This document shows, one piece after another, positions 9,278-18,915 of a stretch of DNA of 59,073 nt. The notes beneath the pieces were generated by a model that made no database searches, had not been told where the DNA came from, and was given only the letters and a program-made list of their open reading frames with translations. The stretch is from Hyphomicrobiales bacterium (GTDB lineage Bacteria > Pseudomonadota > Alphaproteobacteria > Rhizobiales > Rhizobiaceae): the NCBI GenBank assembly GCA_900466575.1, contig UBMP01000003.1, positions 1 through 59,073 on the forward strand. Reading direction: 5' to 3'. Position 1 is the first letter of the stretch. Every line of letters begins with the position of its first letter. Made by a program: the position numbers and the translations under genes.

Positions 9278-9295
9278 GCTTATCAAATGATAAGC
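9278..9295. promoter_or_regulatory. Perfect inverted repeat at narR start, candidate operator
   Basis: Arms GCTTATCA and TGATAAGC are perfect complements around a central AA, 14 bases upstream of the narR start. The half-site order differs from an FNR box, so an autoregulatory NarR or another factor may bind; the role is inferred from position only. Confidence 0.45.
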
Positions 9296-9415
9296 CTAGA
9301 CTTGATCCTTGTCCAGAAATGATCCGGCTTTTTCACCTTATTGCATTAACAATTTTCGGGTGCATTTTCGCACTAGATCAAATCGGGTTCGAATCTCAAG
9401 ACATCTCGTAAACAT

Positions 9416-9429
9416 TTGATCTGTATCAA
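9416..9429 (+). promoter_or_regulatory. FNR/DNR-type box upstream of narK
   Basis: TTGATCTGTATCAA is an exact match to the FNR-family consensus TTGAT-N4-ATCAA. Its centre (about 9422) would place a class II promoter start near 9464, leaving a leader of about 35-40 bases before narK. FNR-type factors or NarR would activate the nar operon from here under low oxygen or with nitrate/nitrite. Confidence 0.8.
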
Positions 9430-9499
9430 TTCTCTGGCCCCCTGCATTGGTTGACCTAATCCGAAAGCGCGCGGAAAGTGCCCGCGCCGGAAACGGAGA

Positions 9500-12229
9500 A
9501 TGTCAATGCTGGACAAGGCGAATGTAGCTATCGGCGACCGCAGTCGCGCGCTGGCCCTCAGTACGGTTGCGTTCACAGCTTGCTTTGCGGTCTGGACGAT
9601 CTTTTCGATAATCGGTGTGGCGATCAACGCGGAACTGAGGCTCGACGAATTCGAGTTCGGCCTGCTCGTCGCGACGCCGGTGCTGACCGGATCGATTACA
9701 CGGCTCTTCCTGGGAGTTCTGACCGAAAAATACGGTGGCCGGATCGTCTTCACCTCGCAGATGCTGTTGACTGCGCTGGCAACGTGGATGCTTACTTGGG
9801 TGACGAGCTATACAATGTATCTGATCGCAGCGCTTGGGATCGGGCTTGCTGGTGGATCATTTATCATTGGGGTAGCCTATGTGTCCCGCTGGTATAGCTC
9901 GGGCAAGCAGGGTTCTGCGCTGGGGATCTTCGGCGCTGGCAATGTGGGTGCGGCTGTCACCGCCTTTGTCGCGCCATTCTTCATGGTTGCCTATGGCTGG
10001 CACGGAGTTGCCCACGTCTGGGCGGCGGCGCTCGCGCTGATAGCGATAGCATTCTTCATATTTGCCAAGGACGATCCAGAGCTGGTCGCCCGCCGCAAAA
10101 ATGGCAAGATGGCCCCCACGCTTGCTGAACAATTTGCGCCCTTGAAAAACCTGCAGGTCTGGCGCTTCGCGGTCTATTATTTCTTCGTTTTCGGCGGGTT
10201 CGTAGCAATTGCGCTTTGGACGCCGCATTACCTCGTCAACGTCTATCATGTCGATATCCGTACTGCGGGTATGGCGGCCGCTGCGTTTGGACTGTCCGCC
10301 TCTCTCTTCCGCGCTTATGGCGGCCACCTTTCGGACCGCTTCGGCGCTCGTTCGGTGATGTACTGGAGCCTAGGTTTCTCCGCCATCCTGCTGTTCATGC
10401 TGTCCTATCCGGCCACGGATTATGTAATTCAAAGCAAGAATGGTCCGATCGCGTTTTCAACCCAGATGGACTTCCTGCCCTTTGTCATAGCGCTTTTCGT
10501 GCTCGGATTCTTCATGAGCCTTGGTAAGGCAGCAGTATTCAAGCACATCCCGGTCTATTACCCTGAGAACGTTGGAGCAGTCGGCGGGTTGGTCGGTATG
10601 ATCGGCGGCCTTGGCGGTTTCATTCTGCCGATCCTGTTCGGGGCGGCTCTGGATCTGACAGGGATCTACACGTCCAGCTTCGCGTTGCTATTCCTTTTGG
10701 TCAGCGTATCGCTTGCTTGGATGCACTTGGCTATCCGGCATATGGAGCGCTCTGCCCATGGAGCAGCATTAGACCAGTTGCCACAATTGCCCGAAATGCA
10801 GGGTATGCTCGTCTCCGAAGCGGCCGTCAGTCCTCATACACTGGAAGAATGGAAACCGGAAGATTCAGCATTCTGGGAAGCCAAGGGTCGCCGCATTGCG
10901 CGTCGCAATCTCTGGATATCCATCCCGGCGCTTCTTCTGGCCTTCAGCGTCTGGATGGTTTGGTCTGTGGTGGTGGCGCGGCTGCCAGCGATTGGATTCA
11001 CGTTCACGCCGGAGCAACTGTTTTGGCTCGCAGCATTGCCAGGGCTTTCGGGCGCAACATTCCGGATATTTTACAGCTTCATGGTGCCGATATTCGGCGG
11101 CAGGCTCTGGACGACACTTTCGACCGCGTCGCTGTTGTTGCCGGCCATGGGCATTGGCTATGCGGTGCAAAATCCGGAAACGCCATACCTGATCTTTTTG
11201 GTTCTGGCGCTGCTTTGCGGCTTCGGTGGCGGTAATTTCGCGTCGTCAATGGCCAATATCGCCTTCTTCTATCCGAAGGCCGAGAAGGGCAATGCGCTTG
11301 CTTTGAACGCGGGTTTGGGCAACCTCGGTGTCTCGGTCATGCAGTTCCTCGTCCCTATTGTCATTACCTCCAGTGTTTTTGGCATCATGGGCGGCGATGC
11401 GCAGACGATGACCAAAGGCGGCCAACTTTGGATGCAGAACGCGGGCTTTGTCTGGGTGCCATTTATCATACTGTCGACCGTCGCAGCGTGGCTCGGGATG
11501 AATGATATTGCCGATGCCAAGGCGAGCTTCAAGGAGCAGGCAATCATCTTCTCGCGCAAGCACAACTGGATTATGTGCATTCTTTACACTGGAACGTTCG
11601 GCAGTTTCATCGGCTATTCTGCGGGCTTCCCCCTGCTGGCCAAGATGATGTTCCCTGATGTGAACTCGCTGCAGCTTGTATTCTTTGGGCCGCTGGTGGG
11701 CGCACTTAGCCGCGCGGGTACTGGCTGGATCTCTGACCGCTTCGGCGGCGGGCGCGTGACCTTCTGGACCTTCGTCGGAATGATTGCGGCGGTGTTCGGT
11801 GTGATCTTCTTCCTCGGCATCAAGGACCAACCGGGCGCCTTCGCAGGCTTCTTTGCGGCCTTCATGGCGCTGTTCTTCCTGACCGGGGTCGGCAATGCCT
11901 CCACCTTCCAGATGATCCCTGCGATTATGGGGCGGGAAGTACCGCGTCTTATGCCAGGGCTCAAAGGTGACGACTTGCGCAAGCAGGCCGATCGGGAAAG
12001 TGCTGCGATCATTGCCTTCACGTCAGCAATTGCCGCCTATGGCGCGTTCTTCATCCCCAAGGCTTACGGCAGCTCTATCGCCATGACTGGCGGACCATCG
12101 GCTGCGCTCTGGGGCTTCCTTGCCTTCTACTTCCTCTGTGCGGTCCTGACCTGGGTCTACTACACCCGGCGCGGTGGCCTCCTCTACTCCGCGGAACGTG
12201 GCGCACGCGCGACCGCCGTCAAAGCCTGA
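9500..12229 (+). CDS. narK: NarK1-NarK2 fused nitrate/nitrite transporter
   Basis: 909 residues made of two complete major-facilitator domains, about 12 membrane segments each, joined by a soluble linker near residues 420-480 (HMERSAHGAALDQL ... EDSAFWEAKGRRIARRNLW). In Paracoccus and Brucella, NarK is such a fusion: the first half resembles nitrate/proton symporters (NarK1) and the second nitrate/nitrite antiporters (NarK2). Inner membrane. It is the first gene of the nar operon, 18 bases before narG. ATG at 9506 has better spacing from the GGAG at 9494 than ATG at 9500, so the true start may be six bases later. Confidence 0.95.
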   Translation: MSMLDKANVAIGDRSRALALSTVAFTACFAVWTIFSIIGVAINAELRLDEFEFGLLVATPVLTGSITRLFLGVLTEKYGGRIVFTSQMLLTALATWMLTWVTSYTMYLIAALGIGLAGGSFIIGVAYVSRWYSSGKQGSALGIFGAGNVGAAVTAFVAPFFMVAYGWHGVAHVWAAALALIAIAFFIFAKDDPELVARRKNGKMAPTLAEQFAPLKNLQVWRFAVYYFFVFGGFVAIALWTPHYLVNVYHVDIRTAGMAAAAFGLSASLFRAYGGHLSDRFGARSVMYWSLGFSAILLFMLSYPATDYVIQSKNGPIAFSTQMDFLPFVIALFVLGFFMSLGKAAVFKHIPVYYPENVGAVGGLVGMIGGLGGFILPILFGAALDLTGIYTSSFALLFLLVSVSLAWMHLAIRHMERSAHGAALDQLPQLPEMQGMLVSEAAVSPHTLEEWKPEDSAFWEAKGRRIARRNLWISIPALLLAFSVWMVWSVVVARLPAIGFTFTPEQLFWLAALPGLSGATFRIFYSFMVPIFGGRLWTTLSTASLLLPAMGIGYAVQNPETPYLIFLVLALLCGFGGGNFASSMANIAFFYPKAEKGNALALNAGLGNLGVSVMQFLVPIVITSSVFGIMGGDAQTMTKGGQLWMQNAGFVWVPFIILSTVAAWLGMNDIADAKASFKEQAIIFSRKHNWIMCILYTGTFGSFIGYSAGFPLLAKMMFPDVNSLQLVFFGPLVGALSRAGTGWISDRFGGGRVTFWTFVGMIAAVFGVIFFLGIKDQPGAFAGFFAAFMALFFLTGVGNASTFQMIPAIMGREVPRLMPGLKGDDLRKQADRESAAIIAFTSAIAAYGAFFIPKAYGSSIAMTGGPSAALWGFLAFYFLCAVLTWVYYTRRGGLLYSAERGARATAVKA

Positions 12230-12246
12230 CTTGAAAGGATTGCAAC

Positions 12247-15200
12247 ATGAGCCATCTTCTCGACCGCCTGAATTTCTTCAAATCCAACCGGGTCGACACT
12301 TTCGCGGATGGCCACGGCCAGACTACGATCGAGAGCCGGGACTGGGAGGACGTCTATCGTGACCGTTGGCGCCACGACAAGATCGTGCGCTCCACTCACG
12401 GGGTAAACTGCACCGGGTCCTGTTCCTGGAAGATCTACGTCAAATCCGGCATAGTGACTTGGGAAACACAGCAGACCGACTATCCACGTACTCGGCCCGA
12501 CATGCCCAATCACGAGCCGCGCGGTTGCGCGCGAGGGGCAAGTTACAGCTGGTACCTTTATTCGGCCAACCGCGTGAAAACGCCGCTGATCCGAGGTCGT
12601 CTCATGCGGCTATGGCGCGAGGCGCGGACAACAATGAGCCCAGTCGCTGCATGGGCCTCGATCCAGGCCGATCCGAAGAAACGGGCGAGTTATACAAAGA
12701 CACGAGGCAAGGGCGGGTTCGTGCGCGCCTCATGGGATGAGGTGACCGAGATCATCGCGGCAGCAAATGCCTATACCGCGAAAAACCATGGCCCCGACCG
12801 CGTTTTCGGTTTTTCGCCGATCCCGGCAATGTCGATGGTTTCTTACGCTGCAGGCGCGCGCTATTTGTCGCTTCTGGGTGGCACATGCCTATCCTTCTAC
12901 GATTGGTATTGCGACTTACCGCCAGCCTCACCGCAGACCTGGGGCGAGCAGACAGACGTACCTGAAAGCGCGGACTGGTATAATTCGAGCTTCATGATCC
13001 TCTGGGGTTCCAATGTGCCGCAGACCCGCACCCCGGATGCGCATTTCTATACCGAAGCACGCTATCGTGGCGCAAAATCGGCCGTGGTCAGCCCCGATTA
13101 TTCGGAGGCTGCGAAGTTCGGTGATATCTGGCTGAACCCGCAGGCCGGGACGGATGCAGCTCTAGCCCTGGCCATGGGTCACGTGATCTTGCGGGAATAT
13201 CACCTCGATAGACAGGTGCCCTATTTCGAGGACTACACGGGCAAATATTCCGACTTCCCCTTGCTGGTGAAGCTAGAGGAAAAGGGCGGCAAATATATTC
13301 CCGGGCGGATGGTGCGTGCCTCCGATTTCACCGACGCACTGGGCGAGGAGAACAACCCCGACTGGAAGACGGTTGGACTTGACGCCAAAAGTGGCAACGT
13401 GGTGGTGCCAAACGGCTCGATCGGGTTCCGCTGGGGCCAGGATGGACAGTGGAACCTCGAGAAGAAGGCAGCCGGGGCAGGGGTTGATCTGAAGTCGACG
13501 CTGATCCTTGAAGAGGACCGCGACGATGTGGTCGGCGTCGATTTCCCATATTTCGGCGGCGAGGCGCACGCGCATTTCGTATCCGACGACCGTGGTACGG
13601 TGCTGACGCGCAACATTCCCGTCAAGCGGATGAAGCTGAACGACGGCGAGACACTGGTGACAACAGTGTTTGACCTGTTCTGCGCCAATTACAGCCTTGA
13701 TCGCGGGCTGGGCGGCGACAACGTCACAACCTCGTTCGACGCAGATGTGCCGTTCACTCCGGCCTGGGCGGAAAAGATCACCGGTGTCAGACGCGACCGC
13801 ATCATCGCCGTCGCACGTGAGTTTGCAACCAACGCCGAAAAGACCAACGGCAAGTCGATGGTCATTCTCGGCGCCGGCATCAACCATTGGTACCATATGG
13901 ACATGACCTATCGCGGCATCATCAACATGCTAGTGATGTGCGGATGCGTGGGGCAGTCGGGCGGCGGCTGGTCGCATTATGTCGGTCAGGAAAAGTTGCG
14001 TCCACAGACAGGCTGGACTGCGCTTGCATTCGCGCTCGATTGGTCGCGGCCACCCCGGCAAATGAATGGAACCAGCGCATTCTATGCTCACACTGACCAG
14101 TGGCGCTATGAAACTGTGTCGGCGGGGGAGATATTGTCGCCAACCGCTCCCGCTGGAAATTGGGTCGAGCGCAGCCTCATCGACTATAACATTCAGGCCG
14201 AACGTATGGGCTGGCTGCCTTCAGCCCCCCAACTCAAAACCAACCCACTGGACGTTGGTCGCGCGGCGAAGGCAGCAGGCAAGACAGCGGCAGAGTATGT
14301 CGCTGCGCAATTGAAAGCCGGGTCATTGCAAATGTCCTGCGAAGACCCAGATGCGCCGGAAAACTGGCCGCGCAACCTGTTTATCTGGCGGTCAAACCTA
14401 TTGGGATCGTCGGGCAAGGGGCATGAGTATTTCCTGCGCCATCTGCTGGGCACGGACCACGGAATACAGGGCAAGGATTTGGGCGAGGAGGGACGCCAGA
14501 AGCCGCTTGAGGCGAAATGGCATGACGAGGCGCCGGAAGGAAAGCTTGACTTGCTGGTTACGCTCGACTTCCGCATGTCGACGACCTGTGTCTATTCCGA
14601 CATCGTGCTGCCGACGGCAAGCTGGTATGAAAAGGATGACCTTAACACCTCAGACATGCATCCGTTCATCCATCCTCTGCAGGCAGCGGTGGATCCGGCC
14701 TACGAGTCCAAGACCGACTGGGAAATCTTCAAGCTGATTGCCACTCGGTTTTCGGATATTGCGCCCGAAGTTCTTGGGGTGGAAAGCGATGTTGTCGCTT
14801 GGCCATTGCAGCACGACACGCCCGCTGAACTGGCGCAGTCCGTCGTTGCTGACTGGAAAAAGGGCGAATGCGACCTTATCCCCGGCAAAACCGCGCCGAA
14901 TTACATCGAGATCGAGCGGGATTATCCCAATCTCGGCAAGAAATTCGTCTCGATGGGCCCCCTGATGGAAAAGATCGGCAATGGTGGCAAAGGCATCGCC
15001 TGGGACACCAAGGAAGAGGTGCATCACCTGCAGGCGTTGAACGATCGCGTCAAGGACGAGGGTGTGACCAAGGGTTTGGCACGTCTCGATACCGCAATCG
15101 ACGCGGCCGAGATGATCCTGATGCTTGCTCCAGAAACCAACGGTGAAGTTGCGGCGAAGGCCTGGGCCGCGCTGGAAAAGATCACCGGGCGCGAACATCG

Positions 15201-15981
15201 CCACCTTGCTGAGGCCAAGCGCGATGAAAAGATCCGCTTCCGTGATATCGCGGCGCAACCGCGCAAGATCATTTCGTCGCCAACCTGGTCCGGGATCGAG
15301 AGCGAGGAGGTCAGCTACAATGCGGGTTATACCAACGTTCATGAATTGATCCCTTGGCGCACACTGTCGGGACGGCAGCAGCTCTATCAGGATCACGAAT
15401 GGATGCGCGCCTTTGGCGAGGCCCTGGTCACCTGGCGCCCGCCAGTCGATCTGAAAACCATCGCTCCGGCGATAGGTCTTGCCGGGGATTCGAAAACAGT
15501 CGTGCTGAACTTCATCACGCCACATCAGAAATGGGGCATCCACTCGACCTATACCGACAATCTCCTCATGCAGACGCTCAGCCGTGGAGGGCCAATCGTG
15601 TGGATTTCCGAGGTCGATGCCAAAAAGGCGGGGCTGGTCGACAACGACTGGGTCGAAGTTTTCAACGCCAACGGGGTGCTGACGGCGCGCTGTGTGGTCA
15701 GTCAGCGGATCAAGGAAGGTAACCTGTTCATGTATCACGCGCAGGAGAAGATCCTGAACACGCCAGGCAGCCAAATCACCGGCAAACGCGGCGGCATCCA
15801 CAACTCGGTCACCCGTACGGTGATCAAGCCGACGCATATGATCGGTGGCTACGCGCAGCTTAGCTACGGGTTCAACTACTACGGCACAGTTGGCTCGAAC
15901 CGAGACGAGTTCGTGATCGTGCGCAAAATGGAGAAGGTCGATTGGCTTGATGCCCCGGCCAAGGTGGAGGCAGCAGAATGA
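12247..15981 (+). CDS. narG: Respiratory nitrate reductase, alpha subunit
   Basis: 1244 residues, normal for NarG. The N-terminal FS0 cluster ligands are present as His51, Cys55, Cys59 and Cys94 (THGVNCTGSCSW ... EPRGCARG). The molybdenum-ligand region reads FYDWYCDLPPASPQTWGEQT, with the Asp near residue 219. NarG reduces nitrate to nitrite at a bis-MGD molybdenum centre on the cytoplasmic face of the membrane, taking electrons from NarH. No Tat signal is seen, as expected for this cytoplasm-facing form. The stop overlaps the narH start (ATGA at 15978-15981). Confidence 0.98.
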   Translation: MSHLLDRLNFFKSNRVDTFADGHGQTTIESRDWEDVYRDRWRHDKIVRSTHGVNCTGSCSWKIYVKSGIVTWETQQTDYPRTRPDMPNHEPRGCARGASYSWYLYSANRVKTPLIRGRLMRLWREARTTMSPVAAWASIQADPKKRASYTKTRGKGGFVRASWDEVTEIIAAANAYTAKNHGPDRVFGFSPIPAMSMVSYAAGARYLSLLGGTCLSFYDWYCDLPPASPQTWGEQTDVPESADWYNSSFMILWGSNVPQTRTPDAHFYTEARYRGAKSAVVSPDYSEAAKFGDIWLNPQAGTDAALALAMGHVILREYHLDRQVPYFEDYTGKYSDFPLLVKLEEKGGKYIPGRMVRASDFTDALGEENNPDWKTVGLDAKSGNVVVPNGSIGFRWGQDGQWNLEKKAAGAGVDLKSTLILEEDRDDVVGVDFPYFGGEAHAHFVSDDRGTVLTRNIPVKRMKLNDGETLVTTVFDLFCANYSLDRGLGGDNVTTSFDADVPFTPAWAEKITGVRRDRIIAVAREFATNAEKTNGKSMVILGAGINHWYHMDMTYRGIINMLVMCGCVGQSGGGWSHYVGQEKLRPQTGWTALAFALDWSRPPRQMNGTSAFYAHTDQWRYETVSAGEILSPTAPAGNWVERSLIDYNIQAERMGWLPSAPQLKTNPLDVGRAAKAAGKTAAEYVAAQLKAGSLQMSCEDPDAPENWPRNLFIWRSNLLGSSGKGHEYFLRHLLGTDHGIQGKDLGEEGRQKPLEAKWHDEAPEGKLDLLVTLDFRMSTTCVYSDIVLPTASWYEKDDLNTSDMHPFIHPLQAAVDPAYESKTDWEIFKLIATRFSDIAPEVLGVESDVVAWPLQHDTPAELAQSVVADWKKGECDLIPGKTAPNYIEIERDYPNLGKKFVSMGPLMEKIGNGGKGIAWDTKEEVHHLQALNDRVKDEGVTKGLARLDTAIDAAEMILMLAPETNGEVAAKAWAALEKITGREHRHLAEAKRDEKIRFRDIAAQPRKIISSPTWSGIESEEVSYNAGYTNVHELIPWRTLSGRQQLYQDHEWMRAFGEALVTWRPPVDLKTIAPAIGLAGDSKTVVLNFITPHQKWGIHSTYTDNLLMQTLSRGGPIVWISEVDAKKAGLVDNDWVEVFNANGVLTARCVVSQRIKEGNLFMYHAQEKILNTPGSQITGKRGGIHNSVTRTVIKPTHMIGGYAQLSYGFNYYGTVGSNRDEFVIVRKMEKVDWLDAPAKVEAAE

Positions 15982-17498
15982 AAATACGCGCGCAAATCGG
16001 CATGGTGCTGAACCTCGATAAATGTATCGGTTGCCACACCTGTTCCGTCACCTGCAAGAATGTCTGGACCAGTCGCGACGGCGTTGAATACGCGTGGTTC
16101 AACAACGTCGAGACGAAACCCGGCATCGGCTATCCCAAGGATTGGGAAAACCAGAAACGCTGGAACGGCGGGTGGGAACGCACGAAGGCGGGCAAGATCC
16201 GCCCCAAGCAGGGAGCCAAATGGCGTATCCTTGCTAATATCTTCGGCAATCCCAACCTGCCCGAGATAGACGACTACTACGAGCCGTTCACCTTCGATTA
16301 TGACCATCTGAAATCCGCCCCCGAGATGGAGGCATTTCCGACCGCGCGCCCGCGTTCTCTGATATCGGGGGAGCGGATCGAGAAGATCAAATGGGGCCCG
16401 AACTGGGAGGAAATTCTCGGCGGCGAATTCTCAAAACGCTCGAAGGATTACAACTTCGAGGGCATCCAGAAAGAAATGTACGGTCTGTATGAACAGACCT
16501 TCATGATGTATCTGCCGCGTCTGTGCGAGCACTGTCTCAACCCCGCTTGCGTTTCGGCATGTCCATCGGGCGCGATCTACAAGCGCGAGGAAGACGGCGT
16601 GGTGCTGATCGACCAGGAGAAATGCCGTGGCTGGCGTATGTGTGTATCGGCCTGTCCCTACAAGAAGATTTATTACAACTGGTCGAGCGGCAAGTCGGAG
16701 AAATGCACCTTTTGCTATCCGCGTCTGGAAAGCGGCCTGCCCACGGTCTGTTCGGAAACTTGCGTGGGGCGCATTCGCTATATTGGCGTGATGCTCTATG
16801 ACGCTGACAAGATTGCTGAAGCAGCCTTTGTCGAGAACGAAAAAGACCTTTATGAAGCGCAGCTTGGCGTATTCCTCGACCCGAATGACCCGGAAGTGAT
16901 TGCGGCGGCGCGCGCGGAAGGCATCCCCGAAGACTGGATCAAGGGTGCGCGTAACTCTCCGATCTGGAAGATGGCGATGGAGTGGAAGATCGCCTTTCCG
17001 CTGCACCCCGAATATCGCACCTTGCCGATGGTCTGGTATGTCCCGCCGCTGTCACCGATCCAGAATGCCGCCGAGGCTGGGATGATCGCTGCCGAAGATG
17101 GGATGCCAGATGTCAAGAGCTTGCGCATTCCGGTGCAGTATCTTGCAAACCTTCTGACGGCCGGCGACGAGGCCCCCGTGGTCTCAGCATTGGAACGCAT
17201 GTTGGCGATGCGGGCTTATATGCGGTCGAAAACCGTAGACGGCGTCATCAACCTTGGCGTTGCCAAACGTGTCGGTATGACGCCACTGCAGATCGACGAG
17301 ATGTATCAATTGATGGCAATCGCCAACTACGAGGATCGTTTCGTCATCCCAACGACGCACCGCGAGGTGGTCGAAGATGCGTATGATCTCAGATCGGAAT
17401 GCGGCTTCACCGATGGCAACGGCTGCTCGGCAGGTGTCAGTTCGGGCAAGTTGTTTGGTAGCAAAAAACACGTGACACCAAAGGATGGTTGGCAATGA
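15978..17498 (+). CDS. narH: Respiratory nitrate reductase, beta (iron-sulfur) subunit
   Basis: 506 residues with four cysteine groups: CIGCHTCSVTC (about 15-25), CEHCLNPACVSACPSG, CRGWRMCVSACPY and CTFCYPR. The Trp in CRGWRMC is the NarH hallmark that leaves one cluster as 3Fe-4S, so the set is three 4Fe-4S and one 3Fe-4S. It passes electrons from the haems of NarI to NarG. Coupled to narG upstream and to narJ downstream by four-base overlaps. Confidence 0.98.
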   Translation: MKIRAQIGMVLNLDKCIGCHTCSVTCKNVWTSRDGVEYAWFNNVETKPGIGYPKDWENQKRWNGGWERTKAGKIRPKQGAKWRILANIFGNPNLPEIDDYYEPFTFDYDHLKSAPEMEAFPTARPRSLISGERIEKIKWGPNWEEILGGEFSKRSKDYNFEGIQKEMYGLYEQTFMMYLPRLCEHCLNPACVSACPSGAIYKREEDGVVLIDQEKCRGWRMCVSACPYKKIYYNWSSGKSEKCTFCYPRLESGLPTVCSETCVGRIRYIGVMLYDADKIAEAAFVENEKDLYEAQLGVFLDPNDPEVIAAARAEGIPEDWIKGARNSPIWKMAMEWKIAFPLHPEYRTLPMVWYVPPLSPIQNAAEAGMIAAEDGMPDVKSLRIPVQYLANLLTAGDEAPVVSALERMLAMRAYMRSKTVDGVINLGVAKRVGMTPLQIDEMYQLMAIANYEDRFVIPTTHREVVEDAYDLRSECGFTDGNGCSAGVSSGKLFGSKKHVTPKDGWQ

Positions 17499-18199
17499 TC
17501 CGCACATTCAAAGCGCTGTCAGCGCTGCTGAGTTATCCATCCGCCGATCTGCAAGCGGCGATCCCTTTGATACGTAAGGTGCTTGTCAGCGAGGCGCTGT
17601 TGACATCTGCCCAAGCGGAGGCATTGCAGCCACTGTTGCGACGCATGGCTACGGACGATTTGTTTGATCTGCAAGAGGCCTATGTCCTTATTTTCGACCG
17701 CTCTCGCACATTGTCGCTCAACCTTTTTGAGCATATCCACGGTGAAAGCAGGGACCGAGGCGGTGCAATGGTGGATCTTTTGGAAACCTATCGCGCCGGC
17801 GGCTTCGATCTTGTCGGGCCGGAGCTTCCCGATCATCTGCCGGTATTGCTGGAATTCCTTGCAACCCAACCAATCGCGACTGCGAGGGAAATCCTCGCCG
17901 ATGCGGGGCCGATACTTGCAGTACTGACTGAGCGCCTGACGCGCCGCGAGACACCCTACGCGACGATCCTTGCTGCTCTGGCCGATCTTGGCAAGGGTGC
18001 TCTCGAGGGTGAGGTAGCGGCAGCATTGCTGGCCGAGCCCGACGACAACCCGGAGGATCTGGCAGCGCTCGATACGGTATGGGAGGAGGCACAAGTGACC
18101 TTCGCGCCTGACCCCAACGCAGGCTGTCCGGTGTCACGTGACATCCTCGCCAAAATGGACGTTCCCCTTCCTCCGGCACGCGCCGGAGCTACCCAATAG
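17495..18199 (+). CDS. narJ: Nitrate reductase assembly chaperone
   Basis: 234 residues, a helical NarJ/TorD-family protein (MIRTFKALSALLSYPSADLQ; LFDLQEAYVLIFDRSRTLSLNLFEHIHGESRDRG). NarJ binds the NarG N-terminus and is needed for cofactor insertion and membrane docking; it is not part of the finished enzyme. The ATG at 17495 overlaps the narH stop as ATGA; an in-frame ATG at 17489 is less likely. Twelve bases separate it from narI. Confidence 0.95.
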   Translation: MIRTFKALSALLSYPSADLQAAIPLIRKVLVSEALLTSAQAEALQPLLRRMATDDLFDLQEAYVLIFDRSRTLSLNLFEHIHGESRDRGGAMVDLLETYRAGGFDLVGPELPDHLPVLLEFLATQPIATAREILADAGPILAVLTERLTRRETPYATILAALADLGKGALEGEVAAALLAEPDDNPEDLAALDTVWEEAQVTFAPDPNAGCPVSRDILAKMDVPLPPARAGATQ

Positions 18200-18211
18200 A
18201 GGAGACCCGTG

Positions 18212-18910
18212 ATGCACGGCTTTATCTTCGGTATCTACCCCTACATTGCGCTCAGCGTATTGCTGATCGGTTCAATCGCGCGCTATGAGCGCGACCCGTT
18301 CACCTGGAAATCGTCCTCGTCGCAACTCTTGCGACGCAAGCAACTGATATTCGGCTCGGTCTTGTTCCACGTCGGTGTGTTGACGATCTTTTTCGGCCAC
18401 CTTTTCGGCCTTCTGACACCATTGCCTCTGATCGAGGCGTTGGGCATTAGCCATGAGGCCAAGCAGATCCTTGCCGTCGTAGTTGGTGGAGTGGCTGGGG
18501 GTATGGCGCTTGTGGGCGGGATCATCCTTATACACCGGCGTCTCATCGATCCGCGTATTCACGCAACGTCGAGCGCAATGGACATCATCATCCTCTCGCT
18601 ACTGCTGTTGCAGCTTTGCCTTGGTTTGCTGACGATCATTATTTCTGTGCAGAACATTGACGGCGTAGAAATGGTGAAGTTCATGCAATGGGCGCAGGCT
18701 ATTTTCACCTTTGACACGCGCGCTGCAAGCTACACCGAAGGCGCGCCACTGTTGTTCCAATTGCACATCTTCCTTGGACTGACAGTATTTACCCTGTTCC
18801 CGTTCAGCCGCCTGGTTCACATGCTGTCGGTGCCGGTCCGCTATCTATGGCGGCCAGGCTACCAGATCGTGCGCACCAGAAAGCACAGCCCGAAATATCC
18901 GGTGGAGTGA
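18212..18910 (+). CDS. narI: Respiratory nitrate reductase, gamma (cytochrome b) subunit
   Basis: 232 residues with five hydrophobic segments, beginning MHGFIFGIYPYIALSVLLIG. Histidines in the second segment (FHVGVLTIFFGHLFG) and the last (LFQLHIFLGL, SRLVHMLSVP) are placed to bind the two b haems. NarI takes electrons from quinol on the periplasmic side and passes them to NarH. A GTG at 18209 in frame is an alternative start, but ATG at 18212 follows GAGGAGACCC with better spacing. Confidence 0.95.
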   Translation: MHGFIFGIYPYIALSVLLIGSIARYERDPFTWKSSSSQLLRRKQLIFGSVLFHVGVLTIFFGHLFGLLTPLPLIEALGISHEAKQILAVVVGGVAGGMALVGGIILIHRRLIDPRIHATSSAMDIIILSLLLLQLCLGLLTIIISVQNIDGVEMVKFMQWAQAIFTFDTRAASYTEGAPLLFQLHIFLGLTVFTLFPFSRLVHMLSVPVRYLWRPGYQIVRTRKHSPKYPVE

Positions 18911-18915
18911 CCCTG

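Noticed and set aside
14650-15837. 395-codon minus-strand ORF inside narG
   Set aside because: Shadow frame of narG, which has full family similarity on the plus strand.
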